In this document: piece by piece, positions 17,562-25,736 of the stretch
How the letters are laid out: every line of letters begins with the position of its first letter
How positions within the stretch are numbered: position 1 is the first letter of the stretch
Source: Thiotrichaceae bacterium
GTDB taxonomy: Bacteria > Pseudomonadota > Gammaproteobacteria > Beggiatoales > Beggiatoaceae
Direction: 5' to 3'
Length of the DNA: 36,489 nt
NCBI GenBank assembly: GCA_011391085.1
Contig: JAABRD010000053.1
Location: 1-36,489, forward strand
Notes under the pieces: generated by a model
Databases searched by the model: none
Seen by the model: the letters and a program-made list of their open reading frames with translations, nothing else
Told to the model about the DNA's origin: nothing
Made by a program: the position numbers and the translations under genes

Positions 17562-18521
17562 ATGCAAGCACTCTGGCTACAAAATCAACAATTGACCTAT
17601 AAAAACGACATTCCCACACCCGACCCTCTGTTTGGAGAGGCCCAGGTGCGCGTCCGCCTGGCAGGCATTTGTGCCACCGATTTAGGATTGGTCAAAGGCT
17701 ATTACCCCTATAATGGCATTTTGGGACATGAATTTGTAGGCGACATTGTCTTTGCCCCAAACGCCCCTGACAAAATCGGTGAACGAGTAGTGGGAGAAAT
17801 TAATGTCCCTTGTGGAACTTGTCATTTCTGCAAGACCGGTTTAACCAACCACTGTAAACGACGCACAGTATTGGGTATTTTAAATAGATCTGGCGCCTTT
17901 GCCGAATATCTCTGTCTCCCTCTTAAAAATCTCCACCCAGTTCCTGCCACCGTTTCTGATGACCTTGCGGTATTTACGGAACCACTGGCCGCGGCCTTAC
18001 AAATTCAAGAACAACGGTCTATTCATCCCACTGACCGCGTGTTAATTGTAGGGGCCGGACGATTAGGGCAACTCATTGCACAAACTTTAATTTTGACAGG
18101 TTGTCAATTACAAGTGGTGGCCCGTTATCAAAAACAACGAGAATTACTTGCCACTCGTCAAATTCCTTGGGTCTATGAACAAGCCGTTTCTGAAAAATTT
18201 TTCGACCTCGTGATAGAAGCAACAGGTACTTCCAGCGGTTTTGCCATGGCCCGACAAGCCGTGCGTCCACAAGGAACTATTATTCTCAAAAGCACTTACA
18301 AAGGTGAAACAACGGTTAATCTATCTTCCCTGGTGACAGAAGAAATAAACGTGATCGGGTCACGATGTGGCCCCTTTGCCCCTGCATTGCGACTGCTGGA
18401 GAGAGGATTGATAGACCCAGCTTTACTGATTGAAGAGAAGTTTCCCTTGGAGAAAGGGTTACAGGCATTTGAACGGGCGGGACAACCGGGGGCCTTGAAA
18501 GTGTTGTTACAAATGACATAA
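17562..18521 (+). CDS. Zinc-dependent MDR alcohol dehydrogenase-like protein
   Basis: A 319-residue medium-chain dehydrogenase/reductase. Catalytic zinc ligands C37, H56-E57 (GILGHEF) and E140 (FTEPLA); structural zinc cysteines C84, C87, C90 and C98 (CGTCHFCKTGLTNHC); NAD(P)-binding GAGRLG at 164-169. All zinc ligands are intact, so it is probably an active polyol or alcohol dehydrogenase of the threonine/sorbitol dehydrogenase group. It is somewhat shorter than the usual 340-350. The substrate cannot be inferred. It follows cysC by 130 bp with a hairpin between and may be a separate unit; repeats follow it. Confidence 0.88.
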   Translation: MQALWLQNQQLTYKNDIPTPDPLFGEAQVRVRLAGICATDLGLVKGYYPYNGILGHEFVGDIVFAPNAPDKIGERVVGEINVPCGTCHFCKTGLTNHCKRRTVLGILNRSGAFAEYLCLPLKNLHPVPATVSDDLAVFTEPLAAALQIQEQRSIHPTDRVLIVGAGRLGQLIAQTLILTGCQLQVVARYQKQRELLATRQIPWVYEQAVSEKFFDLVIEATGTSSGFAMARQAVRPQGTIILKSTYKGETTVNLSSLVTEEINVIGSRCGPFAPALRLLERGLIDPALLIEEKFPLEKGLQAFERAGQPGALKVLLQMT

Positions 18522-18546
18522 TAGTTGGTTTTGCACACCAAAGAGG

Positions 18547-18862
18547 AGCCAACCCCCCTGGCTAAAGCCTCAAAGTCATTATTGAGGTGGCGAAAAATTA
18601 AAATAGCGGTGGACTAGAGGCTTTAGCCGGAGGGGGGCAGAACAGAATTGAAATCGCAAAGTCCCCCCTCCGGCTAAAGCCTCAATGTCATTAAGTTAAG
18701 GTACAGTGGAATGGAGGCTTTAGCCGGCCGGCGGTAGGCGACCCGCAATGTTAGTGGGGGTGATGCCTACGGCCGGCCGGCTAAAGCCTCCACTCTACCG
18801 GGATTTTCCTTAACTCAATGGCATTGCGTCTAAAGCCTCTAGTCCACCTATCGATTCATTTC
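18547..18862. repeat. REP-like composite repeat cluster
   Basis: The 369 bp between the MDR and Nudix genes are nearly all repeat: at least six copies of the GGCTAAAGCCTC / GAGGCTTTAGCC core in alternating orientation, with TGGACTAGAGG and TTAAGTTAAGG modules and a GCCGGCCGGC palindrome. The stretch GAATTGAAATCGCAAAGT has a relative at 10334 (TTGAAATCACAGTG), so whole composite blocks have been copied. Confidence 0.8.
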
Positions 18863-18890
18863 AGAGGCTGTTTTCCTTACGGAGAATTTT

Positions 18891-19436
18891 ATGCACATCA
18901 CAACAACCGATAACCATTCTCAAACTAATTTACTGATTAAACCTGTTTCCGAACCAACTGACCACTTGAACCAGTCATTAGAAACGTCTATAGATTGGTT
19001 ACCCCATGTGACCGTGGCAATGGTGGTTGAATCAGAAGGACGTTTTTTATTGGTCGAAGAAGAATCCGATGGGCTAATCGTGTTTAATCAACCAGCAGGG
19101 CATTGGGATGAAGGTGAAACCTTGGTGGAAGCAGCGATTCGTGAAACGTTGGAAGAGACCAGGTGGCAGGTGGTGCCAGAAGCCATGATTGGCTTATATC
19201 AATATACGAATCCATCGACTCAGATAACTTATTTGCGCGTGTGCTTCAGTGGCAAACCGTCTCATGGTGATTCCGCACGTTCCTTGGATAAAGGTATTTT
19301 ACAGGCGGTGTGGCTATCTTATGACGAGATTGTGGCGACTCCAAATTTACGCAGTCCGATGGTGTTGCGTTGTATAAAAGACTACTTGACAGGGATTCGC
19401 TACCCATTAACGTTGATAACACATTTAACTTCCTAA
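18891..19436 (+). CDS. Nudix hydrolase, NudJ-like
   Basis: A 181-residue Nudix hydrolase. The Nudix box begins GHWDEGETLVEAAIRETLEE and fits GX5EX7REUXEE, but the usual Gly after EE-x is Arg (EETRW). The phrase HVTVAMVVESEGRFLLVEE and the PAGHWDEGETL context are those of NudJ, which hydrolyses HMP-PP, thiamine-PP and nucleoside di- and triphosphates. GGAG 8 nt before ATG supports the start. A 35-residue N-terminal extension precedes the domain. The stop codon overlaps the mutL stop on the other strand by 3 nt. Confidence 0.88.
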   Translation: MHITTTDNHSQTNLLIKPVSEPTDHLNQSLETSIDWLPHVTVAMVVESEGRFLLVEEESDGLIVFNQPAGHWDEGETLVEAAIRETLEETRWQVVPEAMIGLYQYTNPSTQITYLRVCFSGKPSHGDSARSLDKGILQAVWLSYDEIVATPNLRSPMVLRCIKDYLTGIRYPLTLITHLTS

Positions 19437-21382
19437 CGGCCGCGCCAAAATAACTTGTCTAATTCTGTCATGGTAAATTGAAACCAGGTAGGACGGCCAT
19501 GATTACATTGGTTACTACGGGCAGTGCGTTCAATGTCACGTAACAAGGCATTCATGTCGCTTAGGGTCAATTGGCGATGCGCACGGATGGCAGCGTGACA
19601 AGCGAAGGTGGCTAAAATTTGATCTTGATAGGCTTGGAGACGGTCACTGGTTTCTAAATGAGATAAATCGGCTAATACATCGACTAGCAGTTGGGGGAGA
19701 TTGGCATCGATTAGAAGCGTCGGCACTTGCCGCACAATAAGCGTTTCGGGGCCAGCGCGATTGAGGTCGAATCCAAGTCGCAAAAACAATTCCAAATGTT
19801 GTTCGGCCAGGTCCGCTTCAGCTTCGGTGACAGTGAGACTCAAGGGCACCAGAAGGCATTGGGCAACCAGTTTATCAGTTTGCCAAGCGGTTTTGAGTTT
19901 TTCATAGAGGACACGTTCATGGGCCGCGTGCATGTCGACGATGATCAATCCTTCCGCATTTTCCGCCAGAATATAGACGCCTTGAAGTTGGGCGAGGGCA
20001 TAGCCTAAGGTTGGAGTATTGTGATTTTTAGAGGAGTGGTCCGCAGGTTGCGAAGCTGTTGAAGCGTCTCCAAGTGTTGGGACCTGAGAGAGGCAAGAAG
20101 CAGAGGATGGCAGAGGTGATTGGGTGGCCCCAAATGGGAGGCGATATTGGTCATCCGTGTCGTTTGAAATAGAGTTTGGTTGGCCACGTTTGTCCAATTC
20201 AGTTAAGTTTGGCGACGCCGTGGAACGAGTATGCAGGATGTCATAAGCACTGAGAGTGTCTTGCACAGTGGCAGGATGGGGATGTTCTGTATGAGAAAAG
20301 AAATAGTGTTTCGTTGTGGCATTCGCATTAGCGGTAAGGAGAATAGTAGGGGAGGTTTGCGGGTCGCCAGGACGAGTGTTAGCGAGACGTTGTTGAACGG
20401 CGTGAACCAAAAAGGAGTGGATGGGCCCAGGTTGGGCAAAGCGAATTTCGTTCTTAGTCGGGTGAACGTTGACATCGACTTGGTTGGGGGGAATTTGTAA
20501 ATAAAGGACATAAGTGGGATGTCGGCTGGTATGTAACACGTCTTCGTAGGCTTGGCGGATGGCCTGATTGACAATTTTGTCGCGAATCATGCGCCCATTA
20601 ACAAAGAAGTATTGCATGTCAGGTTGGCTACGAGAATGGGTAGGAGGAGTGAGAAAGCCTGCTAAGTCAAGGTCTCCAGAATGTTCTGTAACAGTTAAGA
20701 GGTGTTCTGTGAGGTCATGACCACATAGTAGGGCAACTCGTTGGAGTTGTTCAACAAAGGTGTAAGCCGGTTTGAGGGTGAGGAGAGTTTTACGGTGATG
20801 GGTCAGTTTGAAAGATACCTCAAAGCGGCTGAGGGCGAGTCGTTTGAGGGTTTCTTGAAGGTGTTTCAATTCGGTATTGTCAGTGCGTAAAAATTTGCGA
20901 CGGGCGGGAGTATTGTAGAAAAGGTCGCGAATTTCAATGGTGGTGCCAATGGGATGGGCGATAGGTTCAATGAGTGATTCGAGTGCTTCTAAGCGCAGAC
21001 TGTAACCAATATCTTCAGTATAAAAGCGTGAGAGGAGAGTCAGTCTGGAAATGGAAGCAATACTGGCCAGGGCTTCGCCACGGAAACCTAAACTGGTAAT
21101 GTGGTCAAGATCGTCTAGGGTGCTGATTTTGTTAGTGGCATGACGGCTGAGGGCAAGCGAGAGTTCTCCGCTGCGAATACCATGCCCGTTGTCACGGACG
21201 CGAATCAGTCCTCGGCCAGCGTGTTCAATGTCTATTTCAATCTGGTCTGCGCCTGCATCTAGGCTATTTTCAAGGAGTTCTTTGACCACGGAAGCGGGAC
21301 GTTCGACGACCTCGCCTGCGGCAATTTGGTTGGCCAGATGGTGGGGGAGTATTTGGATGGGGGGAATGGTTCGGGGGGACAT
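19433..21382 (-). CDS. mutL: DNA mismatch repair protein MutL
   Basis: A 649-residue MutL, coordinator of mismatch repair. The N-terminal GHKL ATPase (1-330) has IAAGEVVERPASVVKELLEN (E38, N39), DNGHG (64-68), and GFRGEAL (99-105). A Ser/Thr/Pro linker (about 335-455) leads to the C-terminal domain. The metal endonuclease motif is present as D483-MHAAHERVLYE-494 (DQHA-x2-E-x4-E with Met for Gln), as are ACHAAIRA, CNHGRP near 625 and the final FWR, so this MutL should nick DNA itself as in MutH-less bacteria. No ribosome site is evident. Transcription is convergent with the Nudix gene. Downstream miaA/hfq, often near mutL in gammaproteobacteria, are absent. Confidence 0.96.
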   Translation of the reverse strand: MSPRTIPPIQILPHHLANQIAAGEVVERPASVVKELLENSLDAGADQIEIDIEHAGRGLIRVRDNGHGIRSGELSLALSRHATNKISTLDDLDHITSLGFRGEALASIASISRLTLLSRFYTEDIGYSLRLEALESLIEPIAHPIGTTIEIRDLFYNTPARRKFLRTDNTELKHLQETLKRLALSRFEVSFKLTHHRKTLLTLKPAYTFVEQLQRVALLCGHDLTEHLLTVTEHSGDLDLAGFLTPPTHSRSQPDMQYFFVNGRMIRDKIVNQAIRQAYEDVLHTSRHPTYVLYLQIPPNQVDVNVHPTKNEIRFAQPGPIHSFLVHAVQQRLANTRPGDPQTSPTILLTANANATTKHYFFSHTEHPHPATVQDTLSAYDILHTRSTASPNLTELDKRGQPNSISNDTDDQYRLPFGATQSPLPSSASCLSQVPTLGDASTASQPADHSSKNHNTPTLGYALAQLQGVYILAENAEGLIIVDMHAAHERVLYEKLKTAWQTDKLVAQCLLVPLSLTVTEAEADLAEQHLELFLRLGFDLNRAGPETLIVRQVPTLLIDANLPQLLVDVLADLSHLETSDRLQAYQDQILATFACHAAIRAHRQLTLSDMNALLRDIERTARSNQCNHGRPTWFQFTMTELDKLFWRGR

Positions 21383-21390
21383 TTTGTTAG

Positions 21391-21626
21391 CAGATAGCGG
21401 ATAGTGAACTCGGCCGGACTAGAGGCGTTAGCCTCCATGCCATTCAGTTAAGGTAGGGTGCGTCCCACGCACCTTATGGGAAACCGCACCATGTCTAAGT
21501 GGTGCTGAGGCACGCACCCTACCCATTGGGCTTAACTTAATGGCATTGCGGCGTAAGCCGGCAATCGTGGTACATCACCGGACTGACGCCTCTAGTCCAG
21601 CATGTTACATTTTGCCGTCCGCTATC
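21391..21626. repeat. Nested palindrome: heptamer, REP and GGTAGGGTGCG repeats
   Basis: A large inverted structure: outer heptamer units (GATAGCGGATAGTG at left, CGCTATCCACT at right), then GACTAGAGGC/GCCTCTAGTC, then AATGCC..TTAAG/CTTAA..GGCATT, and at the centre GGTAGGGTGCGT..ACGCACCCTACC. Several repeat families are stacked one inside another in the mutL upstream region. Confidence 0.75.
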
Positions 21627-21650
21627 CACTAAAGTAGAGATGACGTTTAA

Positions 21651-22136
21651 CTACTTATCCTCTTCCACCTCCTCCTCATCTTCGTACCAGTCGTCTTCGT
21701 CTTCGTCTTCATCTTCATCTTCATCTTCATCTTCATCTTCATCTTCGTCCCAGTCTTCATAACTGTCTTCTACGCCATATTCCTCCTCCTCGTCGTCGTC
21801 GTCGTCGTCATCCCAGTCTTCATCATAGTCGTCATCCTCGTCATCCTCGTCGTCGTCGTAATCGTCGTCGTCCCAGTCATCGTCATCTTGAGGAGGCGGG
21901 CTGGCCGTCAGAAAGTCGTTATACCAGTGTGCTTCGTCTTCTTTCCTGTGAGGATACCCACTCATGAAGTACGGGTGGCTTTGTATAGAGGCTAGGATAT
22001 TAGCCTGGTTAGAGTGTGTGAGGAAATTTAGTGTATCCATATTACTTAGATGGTGAAGTGTAATACATATTTGGTTTGGTTTACGAATAATCATAGGGTT
22101 GCTATGATTTTTGGGGTAATATTCGATGTGTAACAT
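21651..22136 (-). CDS. Protein with a poly-acidic tail, unknown function
   Basis: 161 residues. The first 83 are ordinary and unrecognised (MLHIEYYPKN.., several His, one Cys, a PPP before the tail). The last 78 are almost only Asp and Glu with Trp and Tyr every 8-15 residues (DDDDWDDDDYDDD). AGGAG lies 7 nt before ATG 22136, so it is likely translated; a start at 22154 is also possible. The tail is coded partly by a 6-bp tandem repeat (about 21691-21746), so its length can vary without frameshift. Such tails occur in DNA-mimic, metal-binding or chaperone-like proteins; none can be chosen. It lies 506 bp downstream of the AAA+ gene on the same strand. Confidence 0.65.
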   Translation of the reverse strand: MLHIEYYPKNHSNPMIIRKPNQICITLHHLSNMDTLNFLTHSNQANILASIQSHPYFMSGYPHRKEDEAHWYNDFLTASPPPQDDDDWDDDDYDDDEDDEDDDYDEDWDDDDDDDEEEEYGVEDSYEDWDEDEDEDEDEDEDEDEDEDDWYEDEEEVEEDK

Positions 22137-22530
22137 TTTTCTCTCCTTTGTCACCAGATGAGGTTATCATGGCAAACCTGTTGAGTGGTTGTCAATAGCT
22201 AATTTAGTATAGTGGGTACTCCTGAAATTTTGAACAAGAACGTGTATTATACTGTATGGCGCAACAATTTGAACTTTGTCAATGAACCTATCTCAAAAAT
22301 GACAGGATTTACGCAACCTCAAATCATTATTCCCCCCCAGCCTTCCCCGCATACTGGAGAGGGGGCGACTTCCATCGGGTATGGAGGGGGGCCGGGGGGA
22401 TCAAGTCAAAGGGTTACAAAAACGGTTACGCAAGTACTAAGGGGGCACCCACTCACCGGCGGAAGCCTCTACTCCACCGGTATCTTTTGGAAATAGGTTC
22501 GTGAATATCATCCAGATTTCAGTTTTACTG
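22137..22530. other. Intergenic region with GC-rich palindrome
   Basis: No gene is visible. The interval has an AT-rich leader for the acidic protein, a GC-rich inverted repeat at about 22329-22402 (ATTCCCCCCCAGCC against GGCCGGGGGGAT) flanked by GATTTACGCAAC / GGTTACGCAAG, and a short REP fragment (ACTCACCGGCGG) at 22450-22482. Confidence 0.6.
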
Positions 22531-22623
22531 GGTAGTGTGATGCAATATGGGTGATAATCTCAGGGCTGGCAGTCTTCAAAAGGACTGCTAGTCCTTATCC
22601 ATCACCCTCATTGTATCACTACC
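22531..22623. mobile_element. MITE-like palindrome, family A copy 4
   Basis: Ends GGTAGTGTGATGCAATATGG and CTCATTGTATCACTACC enclose an inner palindrome (GGCAGTCTTCAAAAGGACTG). The left end carries a 2-bp insertion relative to other copies and no target duplication is visible, so it is an older copy. It lies just after the AAA+ gene stop. Confidence 0.75.
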
Positions 22624-22642
22624 CAATTTATTGATTTGCAAG

Positions 22643-24448
22643 TTATGCTTGTATGACATCCCTACCATCTTTTAAGGCTTCGGTCCAACCGTCTATCAGG
22701 GTAGCACATTTGCGGAGGTATTTTCCATAGCTTTCACTCCAGTCTTCGAGACCTTGCATGAGGCTGTCATTGCCGGGGTCGCCGACCATGAGGCGGACTT
22801 TGGTGAGAACTTGTTGGAGAAGGATGGTATCCAAGGCGTCCCAGGTGCTGTTCATGTCTAGCAAATGCAAGTTGTCGATGCAACGTTTGAGGGATTCGGC
22901 GGCCCGTAAGGAGAACATGGCATTTTTATATTTTAGGAGGGCATCTAGTTCTTCTATGGACATGATTTGTTTTTCGTCCAGTTCCAATTTCGCCCGTTCC
23001 AGTGTGTATCTTGGTTCCAGAGTCAATTCTACAATGGAAGCGCGGTCTAACACACGCGGCGAGAGTGACATAGTGGTGTGGTCGTTATTTATGGTTGCCA
23101 CAAATCGCAATGCGGGTGAGACAAAGACTTTACTGGTGTTGGTGGTAGTGCCGCGGATACATTTGCCTCCCAGTTCAATCGTGCGCAATTTTTCTTGGTC
23201 GTCTGGGTATTGGGAACGTACCAGGATGTCAGCAAACCAGTATTCTGGTTGACTCAAGTTAAATTCTTCAAAAATCACCAGGTGTGTGCGTTTGTCATTC
23301 TTGCGCCAGGCCATTTCCGCTTTATATAAAAAGCGTGTAAAATCAGTGGGTTCAAATTCATTACTGATGGGATTGACGTACCCCAGTAAATCTTCGCGCC
23401 CGCGCCAGGTGGATCCGACTGCAACGATCAGTTTACGTTCAGAGTCTTCGATTAGATCAATCGCCAAACTGCTTTTTCCTACGCCTGGGTGTCCCGTCAG
23501 GATGACGATGTTTTTAGTCAGCGAAGCGGCCATGATGGCGTCTAAGGTTTCTTTGCTGTAACTGGACTTGATTTTATCTTTGGTAGCCTCTTTTTCTAAC
23601 AGGGTGTAGGTGGTTATCCCATTTTTAGTGGGAGTGATAGAGGAAATGGGCTTCACCGGCGCGGTGACCACCGCAGGGGGAGACGTAGTTTTTTTAATGT
23701 CTAAGTTTTTCAGTCCATCAAACAAGGGCCCTTTGACCAGCGGCATGATTGGCAAAGGTTTGGTGTAGGTATGCACCATGCTTTGTTGTAATTTTAGCGC
23801 GTCTTCACGGGCGTTTTCAAACCATTCATGTAAGTGGGCATGAAAATTGGTGAATCGTTCCGCATCTTTGGGGGTAAACCAATTCGGGTGCGGACTACTG
23901 GCTTGTTCGGCAGCTTTTTCAAACATGTTTTCGACAGCCACACGATTGACCTCTTTGAGATAGACCCCACCGATAATACTTTTGTAATAGACGGTCAGGA
24001 TATAGGGTTGTTGGAAACGTGTCCAGCCGTCGGGGTAAGGTTCTATTTTCCACAACGTTTTAAATTCATTGATTTTCTGTGGATACACACTCCGGACTCG
24101 ATATGCACCGAATACATAGTCTTTGGGCCGCGTATTGATGTCGCTAATGCCACGCGGTTCTTGAAAACGTTTGCCCCAAAACAGTAAGATTTGATTGTTA
24201 AGGGCCTCTGGGTAGGGTTCGAGTAACCATCCAATGCCCAGGTCGTCAATCAAACAGTAGGGATTGCCTTCTTCAAAAATATGGATATGGTAACAACGGG
24301 GATCGCCCTGTTGACAATAATCGGTACGAAATTGTTGTTTCGCGGAACAATTCCAGGTTTCTGCATTTTTGCAAATGCTACCATCCCACCCGCGTCGGTG
24401 GGAATTGATGGTGCAGCCTAAAGCATTACCAACGGTGATAAAACTCAT
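22643..24448 (-). CDS. McrB-like AAA+ ATPase with Cys-rich N-terminal domain
   Basis: A 601-residue protein. The N-terminal 170 residues hold SHRRGWDGSIC and six cysteines (C12, C26, C34, C45, C52, C65) with H17, a likely metal-binding or DNA-modification-reading region that I cannot name. A helical part and Pro-rich linker (180-285) lead to an AAA+ domain of the McrB type: Walker A GHPGVGKS (319-326), GREDLLGYVNP (McrB-like DL-x-G), Walker B LVIFEEFN (390-397), sensor 1 N454-N455, and LSPRVLDRA (R465, R469 as arginine finger). McrB uses GTP and a McrC nuclease; no McrC and no vWA partner is nearby. AGGAAA before ATG 24448 supports the start. Divergent from the SCP2-like gene. Confidence 0.8.
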   Translation of the reverse strand: MSFITVGNALGCTINSHRRGWDGSICKNAETWNCSAKQQFRTDYCQQGDPRCYHIHIFEEGNPYCLIDDLGIGWLLEPYPEALNNQILLFWGKRFQEPRGISDINTRPKDYVFGAYRVRSVYPQKINEFKTLWKIEPYPDGWTRFQQPYILTVYYKSIIGGVYLKEVNRVAVENMFEKAAEQASSPHPNWFTPKDAERFTNFHAHLHEWFENAREDALKLQQSMVHTYTKPLPIMPLVKGPLFDGLKNLDIKKTTSPPAVVTAPVKPISSITPTKNGITTYTLLEKEATKDKIKSSYSKETLDAIMAASLTKNIVILTGHPGVGKSSLAIDLIEDSERKLIVAVGSTWRGREDLLGYVNPISNEFEPTDFTRFLYKAEMAWRKNDKRTHLVIFEEFNLSQPEYWFADILVRSQYPDDQEKLRTIELGGKCIRGTTTNTSKVFVSPALRFVATINNDHTTMSLSPRVLDRASIVELTLEPRYTLERAKLELDEKQIMSIEELDALLKYKNAMFSLRAAESLKRCIDNLHLLDMNSTWDALDTILLQQVLTKVRLMVGDPGNDSLMQGLEDWSESYGKYLRKCATLIDGWTEALKDGRDVIQA

Positions 24449-24932
24449 AATAAATAATTTCCTGTGGTTATTAAGGTGATTGGTAAAATTGAGTATAGTA
24501 TAACAGGGATTGACTTTAATATATTGGAAAGGAACCCCATAAAAGACACTAGACATTTAATTAGCTAGTTGCTAATATTGACAGGCTTGTCTTGTTCTGA
24601 CAACTATGCGTCAATAGCCTACCAGAAAAATGAGTTCAAAGGGAGGTTTTTGATAGCAAATTATTATTATGGAGTAGCGGACAAATTTTTTCGATAAGTT
24701 AAAATGACGCTCTCTATTGATTTATAGAAGATGTCAAGAGAAATCTTTATAAAATAATCGGAATCGTCGATTCACACAGATTTAGCAGATTCAATGCTAT
24801 TAACATAGTTATTTTGCGTAAATTTTGTGTCAATTTGCGATTTTGATTGCACTCAAGGATAATTGAAAAATTATCCGTTTTATTGAGTAACTCAACCACT
24901 TTATTTTTCATATTAAAAGGAGGACTAAATTA
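24449..24932. other. AT-rich divergent intergenic region
   Basis: 484 bp between the divergent AAA+ and SCP2-like genes, expected to hold both promoters. A small hairpin GGATAATTGAAAAATTATCC is at about 24856-24877. I see no repeat family and no gene, which is unusual for this window. Confidence 0.5.
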
Positions 24933-25334
24933 ATGGCCCAATTATTTTCTGATGCTTGGATGAAAGCCTATATGGAGGAATGGAACAAAGAACCCGAACT
25001 GGCAGATGCTTTGGCCAAAATTAACTTTTGTTCCAAAATCGCCTACGGTATGGAAGGTGAAGATAAACCGCGGGGCGTCTTGACCATCGAAAATGGCAAG
25101 GCGGTAGCCGCTGGTGCGTATAACAATGAACAAGTGAATTGGGATTTACGCGCCACCGAGGACAGCTGGAACAAGTGGCGGGAAAAAGGTCTAGGGATGG
25201 CAGGCATCGGCATGGCGTATGTAAGTGGCAAATTGAAATTTAAGGTCGGCGACTATGGTGCTATGATTAAAGACCCACGCATGGCAGGCCCGTTTGTCAA
25301 AAGCTTTTCCATAATGGGCAACGTGAAGATGTAG
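24933..25334 (+). CDS. SCP2 sterol-binding-like protein
   Basis: A 133-residue cytoplasmic protein of the SCP2-like lipid-carrier fold. The layout is typical: an N-terminal helix (DAWMKAYMEEWNKEPELADAL), a strand-turn section with VLTIENGKAVAAG and VNWDLRATEDSWNKW, and a C-terminal LKFKVGDYGAMIKDP with GPFVKSF. Similar stand-alone proteins bind hydrophobic ligands such as acyl-CoA or hopanoid-like lipids; the ligand is unknown here. The perfect AAGGAGG site 9 nt before ATG suggests strong translation. A hairpin with T-run follows. It is monocistronic. Confidence 0.8.
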   Translation: MAQLFSDAWMKAYMEEWNKEPELADALAKINFCSKIAYGMEGEDKPRGVLTIENGKAVAAGAYNNEQVNWDLRATEDSWNKWREKGLGMAGIGMAYVSGKLKFKVGDYGAMIKDPRMAGPFVKSFSIMGNVKM

Positions 25335-25351
25335 CATTTCGATATGCTTTA

Positions 25352-25384
25352 AGAAACTCAGTTTTTTCACCAGACTGAGTTTCT
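25352..25384 (+). terminator. Intrinsic terminator-like hairpin after the SCP2-like gene
   Basis: AGAAACTCAGT and ACTGAGTTTCT form an 11-bp stem with an 11-nt loop, followed by TTTCTC. It starts 18 nt after the stop. It is the third AGAAACT hairpin placed just behind a gene in this window. Confidence 0.65.
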
Positions 25385-25507
25385 TTTCTCTCCTGAAATC
25401 AATTAATTTATAATACAGTGATATTTTAATTGACTCGCTGGAATCTGAAAAGATTTTTTTGGACTCCAGGTTTCGGACCTCAATCAAATTCAGGGAGTTC
25501 TAAAATA

Positions 25508-25707
25508 CTAGGTGAGAAGTGAGGATTGGCAGTCTTTCAAGCAGGACTTACACAACCGTTTTGGTAACTCGTTGAGTTGACACCCCCCTAGCCCCCCGCA
25601 CGCGGGGGGAATCACTCCCTCCCCGTGTGCGGGGAGGGCAGGAGTGGGGTAAGTGCGTAAGTCCTACTTCAAGAACTGCCAATCCTAGTTAGATTTCTCA
25701 CACCTGT
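25508..25707. mobile_element. MITE-like palindrome, family D
   Basis: GAGGATTGGCAGTCTTTCAA plus GCAGGACTTAC at the left is matched by GTAAGTCCTACTTC and AAGAACTGCCAATCCTAG at the right; GGTGAGAAG/TTTCTCACACC closes the outside. The core is a GC-rich palindrome (CCCCCCTAGCCCCCCGCA region). About 200 bp, non-coding, just upstream of the RND adaptor gene. The AAGGACTGCTAGTCC core of MITE copy 4 is similar. Confidence 0.75.
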
Positions 25708-25736
25708 TTCAGACCGCCCAAATTCAGAGTAAAACT

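Noticed and set aside
21651-21900. Acidic tail as non-coding microsatellite only
   Set aside because: A good ribosome site, a normal N-terminal part and frame-keeping repeats favour a real protein, although the function is unknown.
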